From contig JAHLLK010000041.1 of assembly GCA_020444165.1 (NCBI GenBank), positions 1-51,298 of the forward strand: a stretch of 51,298 nucleotides of DNA, read 5' to 3'. This document shows, piece by piece, positions 1-8,267 of the stretch. This DNA is from Deltaproteobacteria bacterium (GTDB taxonomy: Bacteria > Desulfobacterota > Desulfarculia > Desulfarculales > Desulfarculaceae). The notes under the pieces were generated by a model. The model did no database searches, was not told where the DNA came from, and was given only the letters and a program-made list of their open reading frames with translations. Each line of letters begins with the position of its first letter. The first letter of the stretch is position 1. The position numbers and the translations under genes are program-made.

Positions 1-295
<295 letters not shown>

Positions 296-530
296 TACCG
301 GGACTTGGGAGCACATATTATCGCGCCGTCCCCCCCGGTACTTTGGCTCACCTCCTTTTTACAAACCTCTTCCTCCGGGGGACCCGCGCCGCTCTTGGGG
401 GCCAGAGCTTGGCAAACGCCACCCACTCCTCGGCCTACCGCACCCACAAAACCCTCGCTCAAGCGCAAGCCCCGCCACGACGGGGAAGGATCGGGTTGCC
501 CTATACCTAGGGCACACGCGGGGGAGGCCC

Positions 531-1521
531 ATGACCACAACCGGACGGATAGAAATCGGCACCTCGGGCTGGCACTATGCCCACTGGCGCGGAGTGTTCT
601 ATCCCGGCCGGCTGGACGGCGCCGGGATGCTGGCCCATTACGCCCGGCTTTTCCGCACGGTGGAGATCAACCGCACCTTTTACAGCCTGCCCGCGGCAGA
701 GGTGCTCCAGGGCTGGCGGGAGGCCACGCCGCCGGATTTCGGGTTCGCGGTGAAAGCCAGCCGCTACATAACCCACCTGAAGAAGCTGACAGATTGCGGG
801 GAGGCAATGAGGAATCTCCTGGCCGCTGCGGAAAATCTGCGGCCCAAGCTGGGGCCGCTGTTGTTCCAGTTGCCGCCTCGCTGGCAACGCGATACCCGGC
901 GCTTGGCGGAGTTCCTGCCGCTCTTGCCCCCGGACCAGGCTTGCGCTTTTGAATTCCGCGATCCCGCGTGGTTTCACCCCGAAGTCTATGAGGAGAGCAT
1001 TGCACGGGGCGTCCTGCCCCGTGCAATGTCGGCTTGGCAAAAACGTGACTCCACCCCAGCAAGCAGAGCTTGCCGGGGGCCCGGGTTTTGCCAAGCCTCA
1101 CAAATTGCAAGCTTTTTTAAGCTTGCAATTTGGCGGGCCACCCTTGGCCCGCATCGGCCATTGCCTGCCGTAATCATGTTTCACAGCCCTTTTTGACATA
1201 ATATCAACACGTTTTATGTGTCTCACCATGCAATGGCCTCATGAGGTGTTGGCGCGGCAAGGCGCGGGGTTTTGCATCTACGATCTGGCGGGCCGGACGT
1301 CCCCCTGCCAGGTGACCGCCGAGCTGGTCTACGTGCGCCTGCATGGCCCGGCGAGCCAGGCCTACCGGGGCAGCTACTCGGACGAGGCCCTGGCTGCCTG
1401 GGCGCGGAGATTCCAGGCTTGGGCGGCGGAAGGGCGTACGGTGAGGGCCCATTTTGACAATGATCAGGCGGGGTATGCGGTGCAGGACGCGGGCCGTCTG
1501 CGTGAGCTGTTGGGGGGCTGA
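531..1521 (+). pseudogene. DUF72 (YecE-like) protein gene split by a miniature element
   Basis: The first 154 codons (531-992) encode the start of a DUF72/YecE-family TIM-barrel protein: IEIGTSGWHYAHWRGVFYP, then VEINRTFYSLP, FAVKASRYITHLKKL and FEFRDPAWFHPEVYE. ATG 531 has GGGGAGG just upstream. The frame then runs into a 246-bp inserted element and stops at 1196. The rest of the protein (GAGFCIYDLAG to YAVQDAGRLRELLGG) resumes after 1240 and ends with TGA at 1519-1521. Removing the element and one 7-bp target duplication joins HPEVYE to VLARQGAGF in frame and gives 245 residues, a normal size. The gene was therefore intact until a recent insertion. The molecular function of DUF72 proteins is not established. 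The 3' part could be translated from an ATG at 1216 inside the element. Confidence 0.93.
995..1240 (+). mobile_element. MITE-like hairpin element, family F1, copy A
   Basis: This 246-bp element has no coding capacity of its own. Its ends are GAGCATTGCA and the complement of GAGGCCATTGCA, an imperfect terminal inverted repeat. It is flanked by ATGAGGA (988-994) and ATGAGGT (1241-1247), a 7-bp target duplication with one mismatch. Inside are four hairpins in order: a 13-bp stem (998-1010 with 1016-1028); a 12-bp stem GGCTTGGCAAAA/TTTTGCCAAGCC (1031-1042 with 1086-1097) enclosing another hairpin; a 14-bp perfect stem with TTTT loop (1101-1132); and a GCGGGCC/GGCCCGC stem (1133-1152). Other F1 copies lie at 10842, 14816 and 36920. 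Any transposase would act in trans; none is recognised here. Confidence 0.92.
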
Positions 1522-1602
1522 GCGCCGGGCCGGCCGCGCCGGGGAGAAGAAACCCGTCCGGCGCCACCGGGGGCTTATCGGCGCCGCCCCCCGGTCAGGG
1601 GC

Positions 1603-2049
1603 CTATTGCGGGCCCTTCAGCACCAAGACCGGGCAGTTGGCGATGCGGATCACCTTTTCCGCCACAGAACCAAAAAGGAAGCGGTTTAGGGGGACCTTCT
1701 CGTGGGAGGCCATGACGATGAGGTCCACCTGCTTGTCCGCGGCTATGTCCACGATATCCCTGGCCGGATCGCCAGTTTCCAGCACTGTCTCGAACCCCAC
1801 CTGCTCCGGCACCACCTCATTGACCATTTGCTCGAGGCTTTTTCCGGCAGCTTCATGCAGCTCGTTGTGGAAACCCGTGATGTCCACCGGCATGGTCGGC
1901 GTGGGGGCCACCAGCCACGGCGCGTTGGTAATGACATGGGCCACCACCAGCTCGGCGTGGAATTGTTGGGCCAGTTCAGCCGCCTTTTGCAGGCTCTCCC
2001 GGCTGACCTCGCTGAAATCAATGGGGCAAAGTATTTTCTTGAACTCCAT
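1603..2049 (-). CDS. universal stress protein (UspA family)
   Basis: This 148-residue protein is a single Usp domain, the usual size for the family. It opens with MEFKKILCPIDFSEVS, the first beta strand with the family Asp, and ends with FGSVAEKVIRIANCPVLVLKG, the helix and last strand. ATG 2049 is preceded by AAGGAGCGGAT. In ATP-binding members the loop before this helix reads G-x2-G-x9-G-(S/T). Here it reads ASHEKVPLNRFLFGS, so the first two glycines are lost and only the last Gly-Ser remains. The protein is therefore more likely a non-ATP-binding, UspA-like form; this is inference from the motif. It is a single gene, convergent with the broken DUF72 gene. Confidence 0.93.
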   Translation of the reverse strand: MEFKKILCPIDFSEVSRESLQKAAELAQQFHAELVVAHVITNAPWLVAPTPTMPVDITGFHNELHEAAGKSLEQMVNEVVPEQVGFETVLETGDPARDIVDIAADKQVDLIVMASHEKVPLNRFLFGSVAEKVIRIANCPVLVLKGPQ

Positions 2050-2749
2050 ATCCGCTCCTTTTCCGCCTGGACGTCAGGGAGAGAGAGGCCCGGCACCGGG
2101 GGCTCCGCGCCCGGGGAGGCCCTGGCCCCAGCCCCGCAAGCAAGCTTTCACCCAGCGGCCTCCCGGGGTTTCGCCCGCCTGGAGCGGAACCCGGTGGCGC
2201 CTGGGGTCGACAACGCGCGGCCGGACGAGGATATTCGACATCAGAACCTCGCGGGTTGGCGTCATCCGCCCCCCTGCCGCGCCGGGGCCGCGATGCACGG
2301 CTCCCAAGTCCAGGTTAATACAAGCCGGGGCCCAAAGGCAGAGGGTTTTAGTCCCGGGACGCGGGGATGAGGGTTTTTCGGCCTTTGGGAAAGGGTTGGC
2401 GAAAACCGGGATTGGGCTTCTTTTTCCGGCCCAGAAGCAAATTTTTGGGTCTGCACTCTCGACGAAACCCCCGGATTCAGGCATTCTAGTAGACGATTGG
2501 GCAGGGACCGCCCCGCGGATCGGGGCGACCGCCAAAACCGGCTCTGGCGGCTTTACCAGTGCCTTGAGCACTTACTCGCAGAGGCAACCAAAGCTGCGCC
2601 AGAGTAGGGCGCCCCCCGCGCGCCACCGGGCCGGAAGCAGCCCGGCGAAGGCGCGATCGGGCCATTGCCGCGCTTCATGGAATAAAAAGCTTTTTTTCCT
2701 GTGGGCGAACCTTCGTTACAGGTGAGGCTGGAAAAAAGAACCAAACCAA
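2050..2749. other. non-coding stretch with one RNA-like stem structure
   Basis: No convincing gene is visible in these 700 bases: the open frames are short and lack ribosome sites or family motifs. One local structure stands out at 2542-2604. An outer stem CTCTGGCG-GCTTT pairs with AAAGC-TG-CGCCAGAG (13 bp with a 2-base bulge) and encloses a small AGTGC/GCACT hairpin (2559-2572). It ends about 260 bp upstream of moaA. It matches no riboswitch class that I recognise. Confidence 0.35.
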
Positions 2750-2860
2750 TTTAGAGTACCAACGCCATCTCCGAGCCAAAGGGCCTACGTCTATGATATG
2801 GCCCCCGGCCGATAGGGCGCGATTGGAAACGATCACGCCTCCCGTCATTGGAAAGGAGAA
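2750..2860 (+). promoter_or_regulatory. Moco riboswitch (molybdenum cofactor RNA motif)
   Basis: The leader just before moaA has the 3' signature of the Moco RNA motif known upstream of Escherichia coli moaA: a GGCG...CGCC hairpin followed directly by CTCCCGT, then TGGAAAGG next to the start codon. Here the hairpin spans about 2815-2848 and is followed by TCCCGTCATTGGAAAGGAG (2848-2866). The 5' part contains CTCCGAGCCAAAGGGCC, and ATGATATGG (2790-2798) can pair partly with CCGTCAT, as GATACGG pairs with CCGTATC in E. coli. GGAAAGGAG doubles as the ribosome site of moaA, so cofactor binding would be expected to hide it. The exact 5' edge is uncertain. Confidence 0.78.
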
Positions 2861-2863
2861 CGG

Positions 2864-3898
2864 ATGCCACAACACTTGCCGGAGGGGAAGGACTGCGATT
2901 TATCCCAAGCTCCGCCCTCCTCTTGCCTCATTGATAAATTTGGCCGCCGCATCAATTATCTGCGCCTAGCCATTACCGATCGCTGCAATCTCCGCTGCCA
3001 ATATTGCCAACCGGAGAGCGGAGTCCCTTTCATTCCGCACCAGGAAATCCTGCGTTTTGAGGAGCTGGAGCGCCTGACCAGAATCTTTGTTTCCCTGGGG
3101 ATAACCAAAATTAGGGTTACCGGCGGGGAGCCTTTCGCCCGCAAGGGTTGCTTGGGGTTTTTGACCCGGCTCAAGGCTATCCCAGGCGTGAAATCCCTGC
3201 ACATAACCACCAACGGGGTGGCCACGGCCCAACATCTGGATGAGCTGGCCGCCATTGGTATCGACGGCATCAACCTCAGCCTGGACACCCTGGATCGCAA
3301 ACGTTTTTGGAAGATTACCCGCCGCGATTATTTCCCCGCCGTAATCAACACCTTCCACGGTATTCTGGAGCGCAACATTCCTCTCAAAATCAATACCGTG
3401 GTGCTGGAGGACACCAGCGACGAGGAGATTCTCTCCCTGTCCAGCCTGGCCCAAAAATTCCCCGTGAGCTTGCGCTTCATTGAGTTGATGCCTTTTTCCG
3501 GCACCGAGATGCCCGGGAAATTGAGCAAGGGCGATCTGGTGTCTCGGCTCGCTAACCTGTTCCCCAACGCCGTGGAATTCGACGCCACCCTGCCCACCAC
3601 CGCCCGCATTTTCCAGGTGCCGGATTTCCAGGGAAAGCTGGGGATCATCAATGGTTACTCCCGGGAGTTCTGTTCCACTTGCAACAAGGTGCGCATAACC
3701 CCCTCCGGCATGCTCAAGACCTGCCTCTATGACAACGGGGTGCTGGACATCAAGGGTTTGGTCCGCAATACCAGGGATGACCAGGCCATTGCCGGTGAGG
3801 TGCGGCGCTGCATCCAAAACCGCTTCGCCAATGGCTACCTGGCCGAGCAACACGCCTTGCGTTCCCAAGAAACCTCCATGCTGCTCATTGGGGGCTAA
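2864..3898 (+). CDS. moaA: GTP 3',8-cyclase MoaA
   Basis: This radical SAM enzyme performs the first step of molybdenum cofactor synthesis, turning GTP into 3',8-cyclo-GTP, which MoaC then rearranges to cPMP. The 344-residue sequence has the N-terminal cluster motif CNLRCQYC (about residues 43-50), the SAM-binding VTGGEPF, and the C-terminal second-cluster motif CSTCNKVRITPSGMLKTC, which is C-x2-C-x13-C. It ends in SMLLIGG with the family's C-terminal Gly-Gly. ATG 2864 sits directly after GGAAAGGAGAACGG. It is the first gene of moaA-moaCB-moeA-MOSC and is probably controlled by the Moco riboswitch in its leader. Length and motifs are complete. Confidence 0.98.
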   Translation: MPQHLPEGKDCDLSQAPPSSCLIDKFGRRINYLRLAITDRCNLRCQYCQPESGVPFIPHQEILRFEELERLTRIFVSLGITKIRVTGGEPFARKGCLGFLTRLKAIPGVKSLHITTNGVATAQHLDELAAIGIDGINLSLDTLDRKRFWKITRRDYFPAVINTFHGILERNIPLKINTVVLEDTSDEEILSLSSLAQKFPVSLRFIELMPFSGTEMPGKLSKGDLVSRLANLFPNAVEFDATLPTTARIFQVPDFQGKLGIINGYSREFCSTCNKVRITPSGMLKTCLYDNGVLDIKGLVRNTRDDQAIAGEVRRCIQNRFANGYLAEQHALRSQETSMLLIGG

Positions 3899-3928
3899 GC
3901 CGGGCTTGCCTTCACCACTTCCTTAAGA

Positions 3929-3948
3929 CCGCGCAATTTGGCGCGCCA
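3929..3948 (+). repeat. 20-bp fragment of the hairpin repeat superfamily (F3)
   Basis: Twenty bases running from CCGCGCAATTTG to GGCGCGCCA occur identically at 46352-46371, inside the element near arfB, where they span the junction of its third and fourth hairpins. Here they lie alone in the 87-bp gap between moaA and moaCB. This suggests a decayed or deleted copy left inside the operon. GGCGCGCC is itself a palindrome. Confidence 0.6.
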
Positions 3949-3985
3949 GACGAGCCATTTTCCCTAGGGTGCTAAGGAGTCTCAG

Positions 3986-4906
3986 ATGATCGACGTCAGC
4001 CCGAAATTTTCTACCCTGCGCTACGCCAAGGCGGAGGGTTATCTCTACGGTTCCCCGGAAACCATGGCGCGCGTGGCCGCCAAGGAGATCCCCAAGGGTG
4101 ATGTCTTGGAGGTGGCCCGGGCGGCCGGCATCCTGGCGGCCAAGCGTTGCAGCGACCTGATAGTTTTTTGCCACCCCATCCCCCTGGACTGGGTGGAGGT
4201 GAACTTCGAGGTGCGGGAGGATTGCCTCCGGGTGGAAGCCGAGGTCCGCTCCATCTGGAAAACCGGGGTGGAGGTGGAAGCCATCACTGCGGTGAGCCTG
4301 GCCCTTTTGAACGCCTACGACATGCTGAAACCCCTGGACACCAAGCTGTCCCTGGGTGGCATCACGGTGGTGAAAAAGAAGGGCGGCAAGACCAATTTCG
4401 TGACCAAGGTTTCCGCGCCGCTCCGCACCGCCGTGCTGGTGATTTCCGACTCCACCTTTGCCGGCACCCGCCAGGACAAATCCGGCCTGATCATCAAGGA
4501 GATGCTGGCTGAGCAGCCGGTGGAGGTGGTGACCTACGAGGTTCTCCCCGATGAGCGGGAGCCGATCGCGGGGCGCCTGGTGGAGTTGGCCGATCAGGAG
4601 AACATGCAGCTGGTGCTCACCACCGGCGGCACGGGCTTGGGACCTCGGGACGTCACCCCGGAAGCCACCCTGGGCGTGCTGGACCGCAGCGTGCCCGGCA
4701 TCGTGGAGGCGCTCCGGAAGTTCGGCCAGGACCGCACCCCCTTTGCCATGCTCTCCCGGGGCGAGGCCGGGGTCAGGGGCGAGTGTGTGATCATCAATTT
4801 GCCGGGCAGCTCCAAGGGCGCCCAGGAAAGCATGCAGGCCCTTTTCCCGGGGCTGTTGCACATCTTCCCCATGATCCAGGGCCTGGAGCACCTTAAAAAT
4901 CACTGA
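3986..4906 (+). CDS. moaCB: MoaC-Mog/MoaB fusion, bifunctional molybdenum cofactor protein
   Basis: Two cofactor enzymes are fused in 306 residues. Residues 1 to about 145 are MoaC, cyclic pyranopterin monophosphate synthase, with KGDVLEVARAAGILAAKR, DLIVFCHPIPLD and VEVEAITAVSLALLNAYDMLK. Residues from about 148 are a MogA/MoaB molybdopterin adenylyltransferase domain with TTGGTGLGPRDVTPEA and INLPGSSKGAQE. Such fusions are known in several bacterial groups. ATG 3986 has AAGGAG 9 bases upstream. The stop lies 14 bases before moeA, so the genes are probably co-translated. It would supply both cPMP and the adenylated molybdopterin that MoeA uses. Confidence 0.96.
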   Translation: MIDVSPKFSTLRYAKAEGYLYGSPETMARVAAKEIPKGDVLEVARAAGILAAKRCSDLIVFCHPIPLDWVEVNFEVREDCLRVEAEVRSIWKTGVEVEAITAVSLALLNAYDMLKPLDTKLSLGGITVVKKKGGKTNFVTKVSAPLRTAVLVISDSTFAGTRQDKSGLIIKEMLAEQPVEVVTYEVLPDEREPIAGRLVELADQENMQLVLTTGGTGLGPRDVTPEATLGVLDRSVPGIVEALRKFGQDRTPFAMLSRGEAGVRGECVIINLPGSSKGAQESMQALFPGLLHIFPMIQGLEHLKNH

Positions 4907-4920
4907 GTGAGGCAGGGGCC

Positions 4921-6141
4921 ATGATTTCAATCCAAGAGGCGCTGGACATCATCCAAGCCAACCTTCCCGAACCGGCCAGCCAGGAGTGTTTCCTGGAACA
5001 AGCCCTGGGCAAACACTTGGCTGCCGACCTCGAGGCTCCCGAACCGTCCCCGCGCTATACCAACTCGGCCATGGACGGCTTCGCGGTCCGCTGGGAAGAC
5101 ATCGCGGCCGCCACGGCCGAGGCGCCGGTGACCCTGGAGCTGGTGGGAGAGAGCCGGGCCGGCCATCCCTACGCGGGCCAGGTGGGCCCGGGCCAGGCCA
5201 TCCGCATCAGCACCGGCGCGGTTTTCGGCAATGGCTGCGACACCGTGGTCAAGGTGGAGGACACCAGCGAGGCCGGCGAGGGCGCGGTCAGCATCCGGGG
5301 GCCGCAAGCCAGTGACCAGAACATCCGTTACGCCGGCGAGGAATTCCAGGCCGGGGACATGTTGCTCCGCCGCGGGGCCAAGGTCAATGCCGCGGCGGCC
5401 GCGCTTCTGGCCGCGGTGGGCCAGGCCCGGGTGCAGGTCTATCGCCCGGCCCGGGTGGCCGTCCTGGTCACCGGCTCCGAGCTGGTGGCAGTGGGCGAGG
5501 CCATCGCCGACTACCAGATCCGGGACTCCAACATGATCATGCTGCAGGCGGCCGCCCTGGAAGCCGGGGCCGCGATAACCGCGGCCCGGCGCATCTCCGA
5601 CGAACTCCCGGCCACCCAAGAGGCCATCGGAGCGGTGGAGGCGGACATCATTCTGTGCTCCGGCGGCGTGTCCATGGGCAAGCATGACCACGTGAAGGAA
5701 GCAGCCGAGGCCAACGGCTTCGAGCGTCTGTTCTGGCGCATCCGCCAAAAGCCGGGCAAGCCGCTCTATCTGGCCAAAAAGGGCAACACGCTGCTTTTCG
5801 GGCTGCCCGGCAACCCGGTTTCGGCCTTTCTCTGCTTCATCCACTATGTCCGGCCTGTTATTACGGCCATGAAGGGTCTGCCTTTTGGCTATGCGACCCT
5901 GCCCGGCCGGGCGGCGGTGGATATTCACAACCGGGGCAAGCGGGACAACATGATCCGGGGCCGGGTGGTCCGGGATCCCCAGGGTTGTTACGCTTTTACG
6001 CCGCTCAAAAAACAAAACTCCCACATGCTGACCTCCCTGACCGGGGGCAATGGTTATATCGTCCTGGCGCCCAACCAAGCCCTGCCAGCCGGCAGCGAGT
6101 GCGAGATATATCGCTATGATTTCAGCGATGAAACTATATGA
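4921..6141 (+). CDS. moeA: molybdopterin molybdenumtransferase MoeA
   Basis: MoeA inserts molybdate into adenylated molybdopterin. The 406-residue protein is full length. It has the N-terminal SAMDGFAVR substrate-loop motif (about residues 50-58), the MoCF_biosynth domain with VLVTGSELV and the SGGVSMGKHDHVKEA motif, then QKPGKPLYLAK and FGLPGNPVSAFLCF, and a C-terminal domain IV. It follows moaCB closely, and its stop TGA overlaps an ATG (6138) of the next frame, although the preferred start there is 6153. Upstream GAGGCAGGGG serves as ribosome site. Confidence 0.98.
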   Translation: MISIQEALDIIQANLPEPASQECFLEQALGKHLAADLEAPEPSPRYTNSAMDGFAVRWEDIAAATAEAPVTLELVGESRAGHPYAGQVGPGQAIRISTGAVFGNGCDTVVKVEDTSEAGEGAVSIRGPQASDQNIRYAGEEFQAGDMLLRRGAKVNAAAAALLAAVGQARVQVYRPARVAVLVTGSELVAVGEAIADYQIRDSNMIMLQAAALEAGAAITAARRISDELPATQEAIGAVEADIILCSGGVSMGKHDHVKEAAEANGFERLFWRIRQKPGKPLYLAKKGNTLLFGLPGNPVSAFLCFIHYVRPVITAMKGLPFGYATLPGRAAVDIHNRGKRDNMIRGRVVRDPQGCYAFTPLKKQNSHMLTSLTGGNGYIVLAPNQALPAGSECEIYRYDFSDETI

Positions 6142-6152
6142 GAGGTGATTTC

Positions 6153-6587
6153 ATGGCTCACGTGGAAGCCGTTTGCATAAGCCGCAAAAAAGGCACGGTG
6201 AAAACCGAACAGGGTCAAATCGTGTTGAAGCCAAAATGGGGCATCGAATCCGATGCCCACGGCGGCGACTGGCACCGCCAGGTCTCCCTGTTGGCCGGCG
6301 AGAGCATCGACCGGGTGCGGGAAATCCTGCCCAGCCTCAAGAACGGGGCCTTTGCCGAGAATATCATCACCCGGGGCATCGACCTGGCCGCGCTCAAAAT
6401 CGGCGACCGGCTCACCATCGGCGACGCGGTGGTGCTGGAGATAACCCAGATCGGCAAGGAATGCCACAACGACGGCTGCGCCATCAAGAAGCTGACCGGG
6501 GACTGCATCATGCCCCGGGAGGGCCTGTTCGCCATCGTGATCCAGGGTGGCACGGTCACCGCCCAAGACAGCATAACCCGAGATTAA
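6153..6587 (+). CDS. MOSC domain protein
   Basis: This 144-residue protein is a single MOSC (MoCo sulfurase C-terminal) domain. It shows the family features KPKWGIESDAHGGDWHRQVSLL, AFAENIITRGIDL, GDAVVLEITQIGKECHNDGC and IMPREGLFAIVI. ATG 6153 is preferred over the in-frame ATG at 6138 because AGAGGTG lies 6-12 bases before it. MOSC proteins are thought to handle sulfur or bind molybdopterin, and stand-alone ones are often encoded with moa genes. Its exact role is not known. Last gene of the moa operon; its TAA directly abuts a hairpin repeat. Confidence 0.93.
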   Translation: MAHVEAVCISRKKGTVKTEQGQIVLKPKWGIESDAHGGDWHRQVSLLAGESIDRVREILPSLKNGAFAENIITRGIDLAALKIGDRLTIGDAVVLEITQIGKECHNDGCAIKKLTGDCIMPREGLFAIVIQGGTVTAQDSITRD

Positions 6588-6745
6588 TGCACGGTGCGTC
6601 CTGCACCGTGCATTCTTGCGCCTTGGCAAAAGTGTGATTTCGCCCAGGCACACAAACCACTCGCCCTTTCGGCGCGTGATTTGGCGGGCCGTCCCCGGGG
6701 TCCCCAAGCAAGTGGAACTTGCTTGGGGTGGGTGCGTGGCCCGCG
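6588..6745 (+). repeat. hairpin repeat, family F2-like, between convergent operons
   Basis: Starting right after the MOSC stop codon is a copy of the multi-hairpin scaffold. Hairpin 1 is TGCACGGTGC/GCACCGTGCA (6588-6612). Hairpin 2 is weak (CTTGGCAAAA with TTTCGCCCAG). Hairpin 3 uses ATCACGCGCC-like arms around 6650-6682. Hairpin 4 is GCGGGCC/GGCCCGC (6684-6744) enclosing CCCCAAGCAAGT/ACTTGCTTGGGG. No clean target duplication is seen. Its place between convergent moa and mod operons means it could act as a two-way terminator, which is inference. Confidence 0.75.
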
Positions 6746-6919
6746 TGAGGCCGATTCCCTTCAACTCACCGCCGAAATATGACGTGCCTTGCTGTTTGAA
6801 CCTAGCTTTTTACGATGGCCAGGCCACGGCCTCAACCCAGGGCACGGGCAACGCCTGAGTCCAGGGCCGCGCCGGGCCCCGGCGTGGTCCGGCCGCCCAG
6901 GCCCCGCTGGGGCCGTGGC

Positions 6920-7564
6920 TCAGGGCGGGGGAATTTGGCCTTGGTCGATGGGGATCAAGGAGGCGCCCAGGGCCGCGATCTCGGCCGGGTCGTGGGTCAC
7001 GTAGAGCATGGGGATGTCCAGCTCGGCCGGGAGCCGGGAGAGGAAGGGCAGCATCTCCTCCTTGCGGGCCTGGTCCAGGGAAGCCAAGGGCTCGTCCATT
7101 AACAGGAGGTCCGGGCTGGTCAACAGGGCCCGCCCCACGGCCACCCGCTGTTTCTCGCCGCCGGAGAGGCGGGCCGGCCGCCGGTCCAAGAGGTGTTCGA
7201 TGCCCAAAAGGCTCAGGACATCGTCGGGTTGGATACGCCGCCGCTCGGGCGGGACCAGGTTGTAGCCATAGAACAGGTTGGAGCGCACCGAAAGATGGGG
7301 GAACAGGCGCCCATCCTGGAAAACGCAGCCCAACACCCGCTGATGCGGCGGCAGATCCACCCCCAGCTGCGAATCAAACAGCACCCTTCCCTTGAGCACG
7401 ATGCGTCCTTCCTCAGGACGCAACAACCCGGTAACCGTGCTGATCAGCGAAGATTTACCCGCGCCCGAAGGCCCGAACAACGCGGTTATGCCGCGGCCCG
7501 GCGCCGTGAAGCGGACGTCCAGGAGAAAACCGCCCAACTGCGTCCGTACCCGTACTTCCAGCAT
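6920..7564 (-). CDS. modC: molybdate ABC transporter ATP-binding protein ModC, short form
   Basis: This ATPase would power molybdate import with ModB and ModA. It has Walker A GPSGAGKSS (about residue 33), Q-loop FQDGRLFPHLSV, signature LSGGEKQRVAVGRALL, Walker B LLLMDEPLASLD and switch His VTHD. It is 214 residues, against about 350 for typical ModC, and ends soon after the nucleotide-binding domain. The C-terminal MOP/TOBE molybdate-binding domain is absent, so trans-inhibition by molybdate through that domain is not expected. It starts 4 bases after modB ends. The name relies on the mod context. Confidence 0.93.
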   Translation of the reverse strand: MLEVRVRTQLGGFLLDVRFTAPGRGITALFGPSGAGKSSLISTVTGLLRPEEGRIVLKGRVLFDSQLGVDLPPHQRVLGCVFQDGRLFPHLSVRSNLFYGYNLVPPERRRIQPDDVLSLLGIEHLLDRRPARLSGGEKQRVAVGRALLTSPDLLLMDEPLASLDQARKEEMLPFLSRLPAELDIPMLYVTHDPAEIAALGASLIPIDQGQIPPP

Positions 7565-7568
7565 GCTT

Positions 7569-8267
7569 TCAGCCTCTGAGCCTGGCGGCCAAGCGCCGGG
7601 ACAACAACTCCGAGGCCATCAGGGCCACCAGAGACACCGCCACCGAGATGATGCACAGCCGCAAAGCCCCTTCCTCCCCGTCGGGGGTCTGCACCAGGGA
7701 GTAGAGGGCCAGGGGCAGGGTGCGGGTTTGGCCGGGGATGTTGGAGACAAAGGTGATGGTGGCCCCGAACTCACCCAGGCAGCGGGCAAAAGCCAGCACC
7801 GTGCCGGTGAGGATGCCGGGCAGCATGAGGGGCAGGGACACGGTGCAGAACACCCGGAGCGGCCCGGCGCCCAGGGTGCGCGCGGCCTGCTCCAAGCCCT
7901 GGTCCAGGGCCTCCACCGACAGGCGCACCGCCCGCACCATGAGCGGGAAAGCCATGACGCCCGCGGCCACGGCCGCGCCCTTCCAGTTGAAGGCCACGGT
8001 GATGCCCAGGTGTTGGTAGAGCCAGGCGCCCAGGGGGCCTTTGCGGCCCAAGAGCAGGAGCAGGAGATAGCCGGTCACCACGGGCGGCAGCACCAGGGGG
8101 AGATGGATGAAGCCATCCAAGAGGCTCTTGCCGGGAAACCGCCGGCGCCCCAGGAGCCAAGCCGCGGCGATCCCCAGGGGCAGGCAGCCGGCCACGGCCC
8201 AGCCCGCCACCCACAGGCTGAGCCACAGGGCCTGGGCTTCCATGTCGGTCAGATGCAGAAACTCCAT
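7569..8267 (-). CDS. modB: molybdate ABC transporter permease ModB
   Basis: A 232-residue inner-membrane permease with about five hydrophobic helices. The ABC EAA loop is visible as QAARTLGAGPLRVFCTVSLPLMLPGILTG (written here in its conserved parts AARTLGAG and LPLMLPGIL), followed by FARCLGEFGATITF, typical of ModB. Length is normal. It lies between modA, 263 bp upstream, and modC, 4 bp downstream. Confidence 0.96.
   Translation of the reverse strand: MEFLHLTDMEAQALWLSLWVAGWAVAGCLPLGIAAAWLLGRRRFPGKSLLDGFIHLPLVLPPVVTGYLLLLLLGRKGPLGAWLYQHLGITVAFNWKGAAVAAGVMAFPLMVRAVRLSVEALDQGLEQAARTLGAGPLRVFCTVSLPLMLPGILTGTVLAFARCLGEFGATITFVSNIPGQTRTLPLALYSLVQTPDGEEGALRLCIISVAVSLVALMASELLSRRLAARLRG

Noticed and set aside
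993..1196. Peptide ESIARGVLPRAMSAWQKRDS and similar frames at the F1 copies
   Set aside because: The same peptide appears wherever the repeat is inserted and in both orientations; it is a translation of palindromic repeat DNA, not a conserved protein.
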